Shown here: positions 12,449 through 23,130 of the stretch, piece by piece
How positions within the stretch are numbered: the first letter of the stretch is position 1
How the letters are laid out: each line of letters opens with the position of its first letter
From: Benincasa hispida
Lineage: Eukaryota; Streptophyta; Magnoliopsida; Cucurbitales; Cucurbitaceae
DNA length: 64,000 bases
Reading direction: 5' to 3'
Assembly (NCBI RefSeq): GCF_009727055.1
Contig: NC_052349.1
Coordinates: 47,529,315-47,593,314 of the forward strand
Position numbers and translations under genes: made by a program
Notes under the pieces: model-generated
Database searches by the model: none
What the model was told of the DNA's origin: nothing
What the model saw: only the letters and a program-made list of their open reading frames with translations

Positions 12449-12849
12449 CCCTCAATGCTCCCAGACACACCCTTCAGACCCTGGTCCCCAACTCCACAAG
12501 GGCCCAAACTCCCCTGCCCATCAACTGACCCAAAACCCTGCCCACCCAGATCAACACCCACAACTCGACTTACTACCGAATCTAGGTTAGGCGACAAAGA
12601 CTTCCCTTCGATCGCCCCCAAAACACCCACCGTCGACCTCCCCAGCCTTACATTGTCAACACTCCTCCTACCAGACCCGTCACCCTCCTCAGAACGACCG
12701 TCAGACGACCCTAGATCCTTCACCTCCGAAGAATGAGCATCAATCTCTGGTCTAAGCAGGCCAAAGGGTTGTCGAGCAACTCGACCTTCATTCTTCTCCT
12801 TTAGTCTTAAAGGCGACTACTTACACACCATCGTCACTCGTTTCCACTA

Positions 12850-13334
12850 TGGTTAGCCCGCACCTCAATACTCCAAAGGCACGAACTACCTCGGATCAGA
12901 ACAGCCAAATAACTCGACTAAACAGCGAAACCAGAACAGCCAAATACCTCGACTAAACAGCGAAACCAGAAGAACCGACCAGACACGAATCAGACCCTCC
13001 ACCTCGACTGAACTACCTGAAGAGACCAGATCACGAGGAACCTGACGAACCGACCTCCACCTCCACCTCCACTTGAAGAGACCAGCAAAACAGATCGCGA
13101 GGAACCGATCAAGACCCTCCACCTCCACCTCGACGAACCTGAAGCTGAAGCGGTGAAGAACGCCTTGGAGAAGACGGACTGTCGAACTGAATGGACAGAA
13201 CAGATCGCGAAGAACGGAATCCCACAAACGAATTTCCTCACACCTACGAACGGACCGTCCACCACCTACGCATGGACCACCTACGACAGCGGCGATGCTA
13301 AACCCTAGAAGACACAGGGGCGGTGCTCACCTTG
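12850..13334 (-). other. LINE 5' leader, GC-rich with GGAGGTGGAGGTCG-type repeats
   Basis: The minus strand is rich in GGTGGAGGTGGA and TTCGTCAGGTTCC-like phrases between 12960 and 13210. This is the presumed promoter-bearing 5' UTR of the LINE, because it reaches the 5' TSD at 13335. The frames here (12886-13265 minus) look like repeat-driven chance frames. Confidence 0.55.
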
Positions 13335-13350
13335 ATACAGTGTATTTGTT
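13335..13350. repeat. LINE target-site duplication, 5' side
   Basis: ATACAGTGTATTTGTT, identical to 7103-7118. Removing the LINE rejoins GATGAAGCTATAA...TATTTGTTGAAGC, the pre-insertion site. Confidence 0.92.
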
Positions 13351-13799
13351 GAAGCTTATGAAAAGGAAATTATGAATACAGTGTAATTATAAATAAACGA
13401 ACTATCTTCCTGAATTTTCTCCTCGAATTATATTTGAATTTATATTTTATTATCAAATTAGATTTTATCTAACTATTTATCAAATTTTTTTAATCAGAAT
13501 AAACAAAAATTTACTGTTTTTCTCTCTAATTTATATTTGAATTTATTTTTTTATTATCAAATTTGATTTTATCCAACTAACTTTTATTTGTTTATATGTT
13601 TGTTACAAAATCAATTGTATCTAAATATTTTTTTTTATTATTTTATACATATTATTATCAAATTAATTTGATATTTTTTTCTTTATATTTTTTATGTTTT
13701 CAATTTTTCATATACAAACATGTAAAAATGGCTTCTTGAACCTAAAAAAAAACATATAAATGAGAATTAAATTTTAAATATTTGAAACATGTGGGTGTG

Positions 13800-13912
13800 T
13801 GTATATATATATTTTTTAGTTTATTATTAATATTAATATTAATAATAATATTATTATTAGTATTCTTATTCTTGTTATTGTTCTTATTATCATTATTATT
13901 ATTATTTATTAA
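13800..13912. repeat. (ATT)n-type microsatellite
   Basis: Imperfect run of TATTATTAATATTAATAATAATATTATTATT and related triplets, preceded by a short TG/TA tract. Confidence 0.85.
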
Positions 13913-14051
13913 AAGAATATAACAAAAAACCCTAAATCTCATTTTCTTCATTTTCTTTACTTAGCAGCCCCCAAAATCTCATTTTCTCCTTTGCAATCTC
14001 ATGTCTTCAATCGTTGGTTCAGCAATTCTTTCTTGAATTCCATCATCTTGG

Positions 14052-14348
14052 CTAGCTTTTAATGACCACCCTCACTAGGTTGTCGACCCCTTTTCGCTTG
14101 CACACATGTTTTCTGCTTTTATTTCTACTTTGAACATCATTTTCAACAATGACATTCTGGGATTGATAGTATTTAAAGTTGGCTTCCAAGATCCAATGAG
14201 CAAAATGGTTACAAGGAATGAAGATGATGAGACTCCCTACAACTGGTTTCGTGTCCAAAGCAATCATATTTCCAATGGTCACATCGTCATGAAGTTGCAA
14301 TTCCTTCGCATATTCATTTGCCAACAACAACTCTTTGCTCTTTCTCAC
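14052..14348 (-). CDS. Unrecognised 98-codon open frame
   Basis: A 98-codon minus-strand frame (N-terminus MRKSKELLLANEYAKELQLH) with ordinary, non-low-complexity composition: mixed charged and hydrophobic residues, one Cys, a basic tail (KSRKHVCKRKG). The base composition here is less AT-rich than the flanks, so it could be a remnant exon or retroposed fragment. A 94-codon frame overlaps it on the other strand (14106-14390). No motif, signal peptide or family is apparent to me, and I assign no function. Confidence 0.2.
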   Translation of the reverse strand: MRKSKELLLANEYAKELQLHDDVTIGNMIALDTKPVVGSLIIFIPCNHFAHWILEANFKYYQSQNVIVENDVQSRNKSRKHVCKRKGVDNLVRVVIKS

Positions 14349-16333
14349 CTTGGAGGACGTCTATTGTTGTATACATCCATAAGTTTCTAATGACCCCCAT
14401 GGACTGCTCGTCATGATCCCTTGCATAAAGGACCATGGGTGGTTTTTAATTTTGCTTCTGGAATGTTTAAATACTATGTATTTGTGGTATTCGTATTGTT
14501 TTTGAAGGAGTGTATCTCTACATTTTCATTTGTACTTAATTTTGTTGTTTTAGGGTAGTTTTGTCATTTACTAATTAGTATTTTTTAGTATATAAATTCG
14601 TTTTGCTATTTTTATTATTTTGAAACTTTTTGCTGTTTCTCTTGTCAGCCCTACTTATTTCATAAGATTCCAAAAAAATGAATAGAATATAGTAAAAAAG
14701 CAAAAAAAATTGTGATCCAGGGTTCGAACCTTAGTCTGAGAGGTTGAAATATTTATTATTATTAAAGAAATCTAAAAATGTTTTCAAAATTGAAAAAGCA
14801 GAAAACTCATTTGGTTACTAAACAAATCCAATTTTCAGAAACTAAAAATTAAAATTCAAAAACCAATTAGTTATCAAACGATTTCTTATATATCTAAAAA
14901 TTAAAATTAAAAAATAAATTGATTATCAAACGATCCCTTGTATATCTATATCTACTATTCAACTTTCTTTAAAGAAAAGATTATTCAACCTAAATCTCAA
15001 TCTCACACAAAAATTAAAGAAAAAAAATTACATTAATGAAAATAAATAAGAAAAAGTTGTCCTTCATCTGCTCTTCTTATCTTTCACATAGTTTAATGAC
15101 TATAATTTTTAAAAGCTAAAATAATATATGGAATTGTTTATGAGACTGGAATATAATTAGGATTATTGAGATCTGATTATAATGTTTAGAGTGCATGATT
15201 GAGTTTAGTGTGTTTGGATTGCAAGATTGAATTTGGGCTGGGTTTGACTATTTTTTTTAATTATTATTATTTTAATGTGTTTTATATCTGTTTCTACACC
15301 ATACTAACTAAGTGTGCAATATTATATAAATTCTAATTTCATGAACTTTAACTACTTTGTTAAAAAAAAACGGTAGGAAATGAAATTCAAATTTCATACA
15401 CCATGGATTTAGTTGGTATTTTTAAATAAAAATAAATAAAGGTTGGAATTTCCAAATTTTATGTTGGTTTAGAAAATACATCTATTTTTTCTTATGTAAT
15501 AAACGTCTTGTTTTATCTTTTCTTATTTGAAACAAAGTTTTAGTTTTTAAAATCATATTGTTATATTTAATTGTGATTAAATATGTGATTTAGTATGACT
15601 ATCATGTTAGTTTTTATTTTACATGTTACGATCAGTATGCATTTATTTGAGTTAATATTTAATTATGATTAATCTAAAGTATGCATTATTTGTTAATGAT
15701 ACTATGTTTAATTCAATTAATATTTAATTGTTTATTATGAATCTAATTTTTAGATTTTGAGTTTGGTATACATATAGAATTCAAATATTCTTATTTTATT
15801 TGATCATCATCCAGAATTATTTGATAGATTTGAGTCATTTTATAATAAACATGCAAGGTTCAAATTGTTAAATTAATATCGCATTTGATACTCTACTATA
15901 TCATTGTATTTAATATTGCAATTAAAATTGATTTTTTATTGAATTTTTTTTTCATTCTTTAGTTTCCAAATGTACACATATTTTCCTAAAACTTTTTGCA
16001 CCAAAAAATATCCTTTTTTCTCATTCTTAAATTATAAGAAATTTCTACCAAGTAAACATACACTAAATACAAATTTGGAATATAGTTTTTGAACACTCAA
16101 CTACATAACATATTTTTTTCATTCCTAAAAACCGATCATGAACTCAAGAGAAGTGCAAAAATTGAACAACTTTTTCCTTTTTCTTTTTGAAAAATGTAAC
16201 ATATATTCACCACACAATTTGAATGCCCAATTTCATAATAATTTTATTTACATCCCAAAGACATATCATATTCCAATAAAATGAATATCTGATCTACTCT
16301 CCCACTCTTAATTTTTAACACTCAATCACTTAG

Positions 16334-16560
16334 ATTTAGGGTTTTTTTAGGGGTTAGGATTTAGTGCTTGTGATTTTTTGAGGGGTTAGGGTTTTTCAGG
16401 GGTTAGGAATTTAGTGTTTGAGGTTTTTTAGGGGTTATGGTTTTATATGGGTTAGGATTTAGTGTTTAGGTTTTTTTAGGGGGTTAGGATTTAATATTTA
16501 GTGTTTTTTAGGGTTTAGGTTTTGGGGTCTTTTTAGGGGGTTAGGGTTTTTTTTTTTTTT
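16334..16560 (+). repeat. Degenerate telomere-like (TTTAGGG) tract
   Basis: A 230-bp run of TTTAGGG, TTTTAGGGG and GGGTTAGG variants, repeatedly interrupted by 'atttagtgttt', ending in a poly-T run at 16547-16566. The plant telomere unit TTTAGGG is recognisable in many places but never in a clean array. It may be an interstitial telomeric remnant, or a G-rich minisatellite that only resembles one. Confidence 0.7.
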
Positions 16561-16566
16561 TTTTTT

Positions 16567-17419
16567 AATGAGATAGATTTATTGTTTACGACATTCGTTT
16601 TAAGTTTAGTCCTAATTTATGGTTTATGCACACCCATTTAGACCTAATTTTGAGTTTAGTTTTTATGGTTTATGAAAGTTTTTCATGAATTCTTGCATTA
16701 TTTGAACAAACAAAATATTGAATTCAAATCACATAAGAAATGAGGTATTCTTTAGAAGCTAACTGAGATAAAACATGAACCGGAGACATATGGAAAATGT
16801 TGTACTCTTTGGAAGCCAACTCAAACAAAACATTGACTCAAACCATTAATTTTGGAAGATTTGAAATACAAACAACATATCATTGCTATTATTACTATTC
16901 TTATTTTGGTTTTCATTCAACATAAAATGTTAATTCAAAAAAAAAAAGATTTAAAAACCAATTCTTTAATTCTTTTTTTTTTTTTTTTTTGCATTTTTTG
17001 GTTTTTTCATCAGAAAGTTTTTTTTTTTTTTTTCAAACATTTGATTCTTTACCTTTTAATGTAATATAACAAAATGATATATATACATATACACATACAT
17101 ACATACTAGTAATTAATCACGTGTAATGCACGTATTTGTGAATTTTGCAATGTGACAACTAAAATATTATTAATTCTTAAGTTTGAATCATGCTAACTTT
17201 TTTTAATTATTGAAACTAAGAATATCATATTTTTAGAATTATTTACCTTAAAAATGTTATGCTTTTAAAATTATTTTAAGTTTATGCGGTACTTCTTATA
17301 TATTTTTTTTACTCCAAATAATGAAATCCTAATTTCATAATTCATATCATGGTTTTTTTTTATATATATATAATACAGTTAAACAATACACATGAAAGAT
17401 GGTTAAACGGTTGCCTTCG
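16567..17419. other. AT-rich spacer
   Basis: No gene seen. Contains several poly-T runs (16973-16990, 17020-17033) and an (AT)/(AC) tract at 17078-17105. Confidence 0.6.
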
Positions 17420-17870
17420 AGATCACCACCACACCACATAGAAAGAAAGATGATACTTGAGTTTCTTCATAATCAATGTATAAATAAATTTGTGGAAGAA
17501 ATTGATGAGAAAATATTTTTTTCGATGTAAATACTTTGATTTCATTTGGTTAGAGTTAGAACACGAAGAATCTAATTTTTGAAAAGGCAATTCTATTGGG
17601 ATCGTTTTTTTTCTATTATGAGTGATTTCAATTGAGTTGGTATCAGCAAGAATAAATTCATAGAATAAATGAGTTTTTTTGTGGATGATTTGGAATAAAA
17701 TGGAAATTTGATGGAAATGTTTTTTGGATTGTTTTAGGAATAGAGTTACCTAGAAATTCCGGCTCATGGATTGTAATATATGAAGTTTGGATTTTATTAT
17801 GGTAAGAGGTAGATGAAGATGATCGATAATAAAGATTTTGCTTCAGGGTATAACTTCTAAATTTTGAGAG
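17420..17870 (-). pseudogene. Possible further viral-derived fragment beyond RT
   Basis: In shifted minus-strand frames the stretch encodes Pro/Asn/Phe-rich text including FLGNSIPKTIQK and NFHFIPN. I associate this with caulimovirid polyproteins but cannot place it in a named domain. Base composition matches the adjacent RT remnant. It may be part of a rearranged or second viral copy. Confidence 0.35.
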
Positions 17871-17999
17871 TTTGAATTTGTAATGGCTTGGATAGAAGTG
17901 GTTGGAGGAGTGGATGTCTCCTCAGCTTTGATAGGAGAAGAGTTGATTGTCAAGGCAAAAGGTCTTGAAATGATTGATGATCCCAAAATTTGGAATTTA

Positions 18000-18830
18000 T
18001 TTGATAATAGTATTGTTTGAGGGTTTTGCCCTTTTCAATCTTCCATTGTTTATGAAAATGTTAAAACATCATCAATATAAACAATTATGAATTCTTGATA
18101 TGGGTTAAAAATGTCATTCTTATTATTTTGAAATCCAGGAGGGGCATTTTTTTAATCCAAATGACATTACATTCCATTCATATTGTTCAAATGGAATATT
18201 GAATGTTGTTTTATACTTGTCTTTTTCAGCAATTTGAATTTGTCAAAATCCAGATTTCATATTGAATTTTGAGAAGACTAAGGAATTTTGTATTCGGTTG
18301 ATTAAGTTCTTTTTGTTTGGAATGGGATAACATATCCAATCTAAAGTAGAATTTAAAAGGCTTGTGATTGATTACAAGACGAGGGACTCCTCGTTCAATT
18401 TCTGCTCGATTATTAACATAAAAAGTTGCATAGTTCTAGGATGATTTACTAGGTCGTATGAATCATTTTTCTAAAAGTTTCTGAATTTCTTTATGACAAC
18501 AGTGTTTTAATAGTTCAACATTCATCTGTATAGGTCTTGCTTTGGTAGGAATTTTTTATTCATGAAAACTTTTAATATATGGTAGGCTAATAATGTATTG
18601 TTTTCTTTCCCATAAGGTATTAGAAATAGAAGCACATATTTCTTTTTCAATTAATTCCTTGAATTGATTAATTTGGTTTTGAATATAAGGATCATCTAAT
18701 TATTTTTCGGTTCTTTTATGATTTATTTCTTCTTTTAAAAATTTTATTTGTTGTGACTTTCTTTTAATAAAATTAACCGTTTTAAATGTTGAGGAAAATT
18801 TGAATAGAACGTATTTTTTAGTAGATATGA
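18000..18830 (-). pseudogene. Caulimovirid reverse transcriptase remnant
   Basis: Minus-strand frames contain the RT signatures in order. Near 18350-18400 is RLVIN(H/Y)KPL, near 18150-18200 the MPFGLKNAP-equivalent block in damaged form, and near 18070-18110 a degraded YIDD-type region. Several stops and at least two frame changes are visible. In an intact virus this enzyme copies pregenomic RNA into DNA; here it is a fossil. Confidence 0.7.
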
Positions 18831-18839
18831 GATTTACAA

Positions 18840-19345
18840 ATTTAAAGGTAATATTTTGATCTAAAATCTATGAGATTATTCCTTTCTCATTTACCGAGAA
18901 TAGATAAAGTTGGAATAGGAATGACATTCCTAATATTATTTTTTCATCTAAGTCCTTAACTAATATAAAGGTATTTTTAAAACAATATCCTTGATTGCAA
19001 ATATGTGCATTTGAGAGTTTGTAGCAAAATTTTAATTTTTGATCATTGACACCATGTAATTTTTATGAGGTTTTTTTCAAAATATTTGGTAGGTATTAAA
19101 CCTTCTCGTGTACAGTTTTGATCAGTGCCTAAGTCGATTAAAACCGTAGAAGTTAAATAGTATTCCTTATTTATGACAAGATTAATAATAGAGAACAATT
19201 TTTGTAGCTAAACTTTATTTATAAGTTTGATAAATGATTCTTGAGAAATTTCATTGACTTTGTTATCAATCTCAATATTTTCAGGATTTTCAAAAGTAGA
19301 AGGTTGATCAATAATTTGTTGAGTTTGGAGTGATAAAAGTTCAAA
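18840..19345 (-). pseudogene. Caulimovirid aspartic protease remnant
   Basis: Minus strand. Near 19120-19150 a TVLIDLGTDQNC stretch corresponds to the catalytic Asp-(Ser/Thr)-Gly region of retro-type proteases, with Ser/Thr apparently replaced by Leu. It is followed by an EGLIPTKYFEK block and, near 18880-18910, a FRSKYYL or ILG-type flap region. Position upstream of RT fits the pararetroviral order. Damaged by frameshifts. Confidence 0.65.
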
Positions 19346-19725
19346 TTTAATTTGAGAATTTTCTTTTTTAATGTTAGATATTTCTTCTTTTATTGAATTT
19401 ATTTCTCTTTGAAGGTCAAAATAGTTATGGGTTTTGTTTTAGGTTCGAAGTGAGAAAATATATTTTTAAGATTGTAATGTTGGAAACTTTGTTGTTTAGG
19501 TTACTCTATAACAAGGTCTTTAAGTTTTTCAAAATATTCTTTTTTAAGTTCTAGATCTTCAATTGGACTAATGACTTCAAAAAGAATTTCTTAATCTCTT
19601 AAATAACATTTATAGTTTTATTGCATGTATATGTTTCTATTTGATTATCACTAGAGGATAATGATGTTTCATAATCACAATTATCAGTATTTTCTTGGAT
19701 TTCAAATATTTGGTAATAAGAGGAT

Positions 19726-19730
19726 TCTTC
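19726..19730. repeat. Solo-LTR target-site duplication (left)
   Basis: TCTTC immediately before the TG of the solo LTR; repeated at 21558-21562 immediately after it. Confidence 0.85.
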
Positions 19731-21557
19731 TGTTAGTTTTTATGTCCTAAAACTCGTGGTTTATAAACATTAAGAACTTATTCTGAGAATTCAATAAAGT
19801 TGTTGTTGAATATATTATTTTTAGAAATCCAATAAAACTAAGTCACTTGACTATTATATGAGTACTTGAACTTTATGTAGAGACATACAAGTGGATCAGG
19901 TTCGAGTAAATAATCAAAATGATCTACAATATATGAATAAGATTGGGTGCCTTATTCTGGTAACACTATTGGATGTGGCCTACTCTGTAGTTGTTACAAA
20001 GAGTTGTAAAGTGCTACAAACGAAGTGATCCTAATTCGATCATGTTGGGATATGAAGAGTGGGGGTGTCTTGTGCAAGATTAGACCATGAAACCATTCAC
20101 TCTTACTTTATAACGCTGTTTACTATTTAAGACTGACTATTTCAAAGCGATGACCTAGGTAACTTAACCTTAATCCTGAGCTAACTATGAACTCCTCTTT
20201 GTTTGGGATTATCTTTTGATCTACAAATGGTGAGAGTAGACCAATTGCCACTACTCAATAAGTTTACCATTTTGGAGATAAGACCGGATGAATAGCTGGG
20301 AACATAGGGTGCAAGAGGGAATTCACTCCTACTCGATTAGGGTTAGTAGAGAGGTTATTCCCTTTAAGTGCTGATTCTGGGTCTTGAACAAGGGTCCTCA
20401 TCCTCTCATTGGCCTGAGAGGGATTCGATCTGTTGATTGGATCACATATCAATTGTTCATTAGGGGATCCGTGGAACTTAAGGAACAAGAGGTAATTTTG
20501 GTGGTAAAACAGAGATTCGACCTAGTTGTTATTACGAGCAACCTGTGAAGTGTTAACTTACTAATCATGATTACATCAAGTGGACATAATTTATCTATAG
20601 TGAGGGGAGTTCAGCTATGGGCTTTAGTAGAATCACCCATTAGTTAACGAATGAAGGTTAGATCGGTCTAATGAGTTTAACCGATTAATCTTGGATCGTT
20701 GGAGCCCATGATCTTTAGGTCCGCGAGGTCCCCTACTAACTCATAAATGGATAAGTTCTAGAATAGCGTGGTAAGTTAATTTGAAGTTCAAATTAGAATT
20801 AAATGAATTTGGAGAAATAATATTTAAATATGATTTAAATATTTGAAGATGGAATTGTGTAAAAATTAATTTAATAATTGATATTAAATTAATTATAATT
20901 ATTTAAATTGTTCAAATATTTATTTATTAATTTTATTAAAGAAATTAATTTATGAAATTAATTTTGTAAAATTAATAATATATTCAGTTTTATTAAATAA
21001 AATTTATTTATGAAATCAATTTAGATAAAATTGAAAAAGAAAAAGGAAAAAAACAAAAATTGAAAAATTGTTTTTTCCTTTGTCTTCTTCTACTAGCTCA
21101 CCAACAACTCACATTAACTCTTCATTAACTCCAAGCATGAGCTGCATCTCATGCAGAAAATTTCTTTGCATGAATGCCTGCAATATATTGAAGAGATTGG
21201 AGTGTTTTAAAGGTAATGCAACCGAACAAAATTTATGAGAAATTTTTTAGAGAAGAAGGTTGTTCTTCTACTTGGTTGCTGTTGTGAGCTTCTCCAAATT
21301 CCCTTAATTCCAGCTTATTTTGAGTCCCACTAATCAATCTTGAGCTCCAAGAGGATAGTAGGGAAGATCTTGGGGTGGTCAACAACAAGATTCTACGGAG
21401 ATTTGCAGCTGAATCAAAGCTTAGAGGAAGTTCTTCAAAGGTATGTCATGAAACCCATTTATTTCTGTTGAAGCATGTTTTCTTTTATACCAAAATTAAT
21501 GAATTAGGGTGCTTATGGATCCTAGTTTCTTCCGCTACACCTTAATACCTTCCAATA
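19731..21557 (+). repeat. Solo Ty1/copia LTR inside the pararetrovirus
   Basis: 1827 bp, starting TGTTAG and ending CCAATA (expected CCAACA, one transition), flanked by a perfect 5-bp TSD TCTTC. No PBS, PPT or coding sequence adjoins it, and caulimovirid sequence resumes on both sides, so it is a solo LTR left by LTR-LTR recombination. It shares many blocks with the LTRs at 29849-31826, 27317-29276 (inverted) and 37456-38955, for example 'gacctaggtaacttaacctt', 'gggtgcaag.gggaattcactcctac' and 'cctctcattggcc'. Confidence 0.9.
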
Positions 21558-21562
21558 TCTTC
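21558..21562. repeat. Solo-LTR target-site duplication (right)
   Basis: TCTTC, matching 19726-19730. Confidence 0.85.
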
Positions 21563-21599
21563 ACCGCTGTCTAAGAAAGAGGAAAAGTCTGAAGGTGTT

Positions 21600-23110
21600 A
21601 ATAAATTTAATAATTAAATTGTTAAGTCTTGTTCTATTTCTAAGTTATTAATTTTCCCTTTCATAGGATGGTTGGGAGCTATTTGTCTTTTTTGCCTACA
21701 TTTATAACAAGTAATTTATTTTCTTTTTTTAGTAGTTCTATAATTTTTAAATCTTTTTTTTAATTTATAATTTTGTTTGCTTTAGTTATTTTGAAAACAT
21801 CTTTGGGTTCTGTAGAGTTTTCTGTAAAATTTTCTTCTACATTTCTTGGGTCGTTTTCTTGCTGATGAAGCATGTATTTTCTCATAACCATATTGAGTAT
21901 AAAAAGATCCAAGTTCCTACTTTTGCTTATGAAATTCATCTTTCATTTTTGCCTTTAATTTAAGGTATGTGCATAAAGCTAATCCTCCATTGTTGATAAC
22001 GTTAATTAGTTCACCGTAGGTTAGATTATCAAAAGGAATTATACCTTGATAAGTTTGTCTTATTGTTTGGGTAATCCTAAGAGAAAATTTTCTTTCAAAT
22101 ATTGATTTTTGCAGTCTGTTCGAGTGTAAACTTTACTTAAGAAAATATCTTTATACCATATGAAATCTTGAAGTTTTGGACAATAAGATTGGAAAGTATT
22201 TCAGAACTTTGTTATTGGAATTGAACGGGTTCTCCTATAAAGTTTTTCGTAGTGTTGTAAATCAAAGTTGCAATAGCATCTTGTGTTTGATTTATTCTTG
22301 AGCCACTTTGTTCAACTTTAATGACAGTTAATATTCTTGTTTTGTCACTTGAGAATACACAATTTTTTCACCATTCATTTAAATTTCTAGTGCATTTGAA
22401 AATTAGCATTTAAGCAATTTGGTGGTTTGTATTTTGGTGTATTAGCAGTGGCGGCTAAGGTCATCTCATATATTAAATTTAGAATTTGATGTTCAGTCAT
22501 ATCATCTATATTTCATTCATAGATGTCATTTCCTATATATTGAGCCTGGGTTAATTAATGTCTTTTTTCATATTGCATGTCAGAGACAGATGGTCGGGAA
22601 TAATAATTTCTTAATTTTAGTTAGGATTTTTTATCTTTTGAAGAGTAAGGTTGTAAAATTGTTCTTCCAAGTTATTATCCAAATTCTGTTCTAGTTCATG
22701 TATGTCAAAATGATTTTCACCGGGAGTTTCATTTACGGTATTAACTTTTGATGTTGATGTATTTAAGATTTTTGATGAATTTAGATTTAAGTTTTGTAAT
22801 TGATTTTGTCTAAAATATTATTAAATTCTTTACTTGAAAAATTAATTAATTTTAAATCTCTATATGAAATTTTAAAAGATCTAAATAAAGGTTTTGTCTT
22901 ATTAATTGGTTGAGGTTGTGATTTTATAGGATAATATTAGGGTTCGGGTTTAGATTCTATTCTTTCCACTTGGTTGGATATTGTATGTAAAATTTTATTG
23001 GAATAATTATTCTGTAATTGTATATTTTGAATATATTTTAATGTTGGTACTTTTGTTTCGCTTTCTAGTACATCAGTCATTTTGAAAGGAGAAGTTATCA
23101 CTTCTTGATC
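21600..23110 (-). pseudogene. Caulimovirid coat-protein region remnant
   Basis: The minus-strand frame near 23085-22800 begins MTDVLESETKV and runs through a basic, Asn/Ile-rich stretch. Toward 21700-21665 it reaches a CYKCRQKRQIAPNHP block, recognisable as a Cys-Cys-His-Cys RNA-binding knuckle whose His and last Cys have been replaced. Acidic residues follow on the far side of the solo LTR (19730-19600). Many stops. The knuckle is what marks this as a coat-type protein rather than a host gene. Confidence 0.6.
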
Positions 23111-23130
23111 ATTGTTACATATTTACATTT

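Larger units (their letters stand above)
11050..12740 (-). pseudogene. LINE ORF1 (DUF4283-like plus zinc knuckle)
   Basis: Upstream of ORF2 in the same orientation. At 11896-12243 the frame holds GGNLWAALFGSK followed by an IPPVVE stretch, the usual lead-in to the DUF4283 domain of plant LINE ORF1 proteins. The domain continues in shifted frames past 11900 (GQFVGAKLPYTVICRIIQRIWG) and about 11760-11850 (WVLENGTWHLGGKPI). Near 11425-11490 a Cys-X2-Cys-type knuckle (CACCGSFGH) appears. ORF1 proteins bind element RNA. The N-terminal part (about 12418-12723, Gly/Ser/Asp-rich) contains the adapter-associated repeat, so its reading is unreliable. Confidence 0.8.
7119..13334 (-). mobile_element. Full-length L1-type LINE retrotransposon, decayed
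   Basis: A block of about 6.2 kb, much richer in C (plus strand) than its AT-rich surroundings, is flanked by a perfect 16-bp TSD. It ends at its minus-strand 3' end in a poly-A tail (plus-strand T run 7117-7128). In minus-strand order it has a G-rich 5' leader (about 13330-12760), ORF1 with a DUF4283-like region and zinc knuckle, and ORF2 with endonuclease, reverse transcriptase and zf-RVT-like C-terminus. TSD length, tail and domain order fit target-primed reverse transcription by a plant L1 element. Both ORFs are broken by many stops and frameshifts. About 162 bp near 12249-12448 is artefactual adapter plus repeat. Confidence 0.93.
13351..16330. other. AT-rich spacer, no recognisable gene
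   Basis: Nothing convincing is encoded. Open frames on both strands at 14052-14390 overlap each other; I do not recognise either product and their neighbours give no support. Near 14721-14731 GGTTCGAACCT resembles a polymerase III B box, but I see no matching A box. At 14810-14940 a repeat related to 1500-1740 occurs (…ccaattagttatcaaacgat). Confidence 0.5.
17420..23130 (-). mobile_element. Endogenous caulimovirid (florendovirus-like), decayed and interrupted
   Basis: Minus-strand fragments appear in the order coat-protein-like region (about 23100-21600), aspartic protease (about 19340-18850) and reverse transcriptase (about 18800-18000). This is the CP-PR-RT order of plant pararetroviruses. 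The coat region ends in a damaged zinc-knuckle and an acidic stretch. There is no LTR and no integrase. Frames are broken throughout by stops and small indels, so this is an old integrated copy with no coding capacity. A solo copia LTR (19731-21557) splits it. Virus-type material at 17420-17860 lies beyond the RT and does not fit simple collinearity. The florendovirus assignment is from the character of the zinc-knuckle and protease blocks and is tentative. Confidence 0.72.

Noticed and set aside
12203..12736. A 177-codon plus-strand open frame with an apparent repeated peptide
   Set aside because: The repeated SYTHLDVYKRQ peptide is translation of library adapter, and the frame is antisense to LINE ORF1.
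13742..13951. Asn/Lys/Ile-rich minus-strand frame of 69 codons
   Set aside because: Produced entirely by the ATT microsatellite.
14106..14390. A 94-codon plus-strand frame overlapping the minus-strand frame at 14052-14348
   Set aside because: No family recognised, and two overlapping frames cannot both be coding. I kept only the minus-strand one at low confidence.
14711..14740. A tRNA gene or SINE around GGTTCGAACCT
   Set aside because: A B-box-like word only; no A box, cloverleaf or tail could be drawn.
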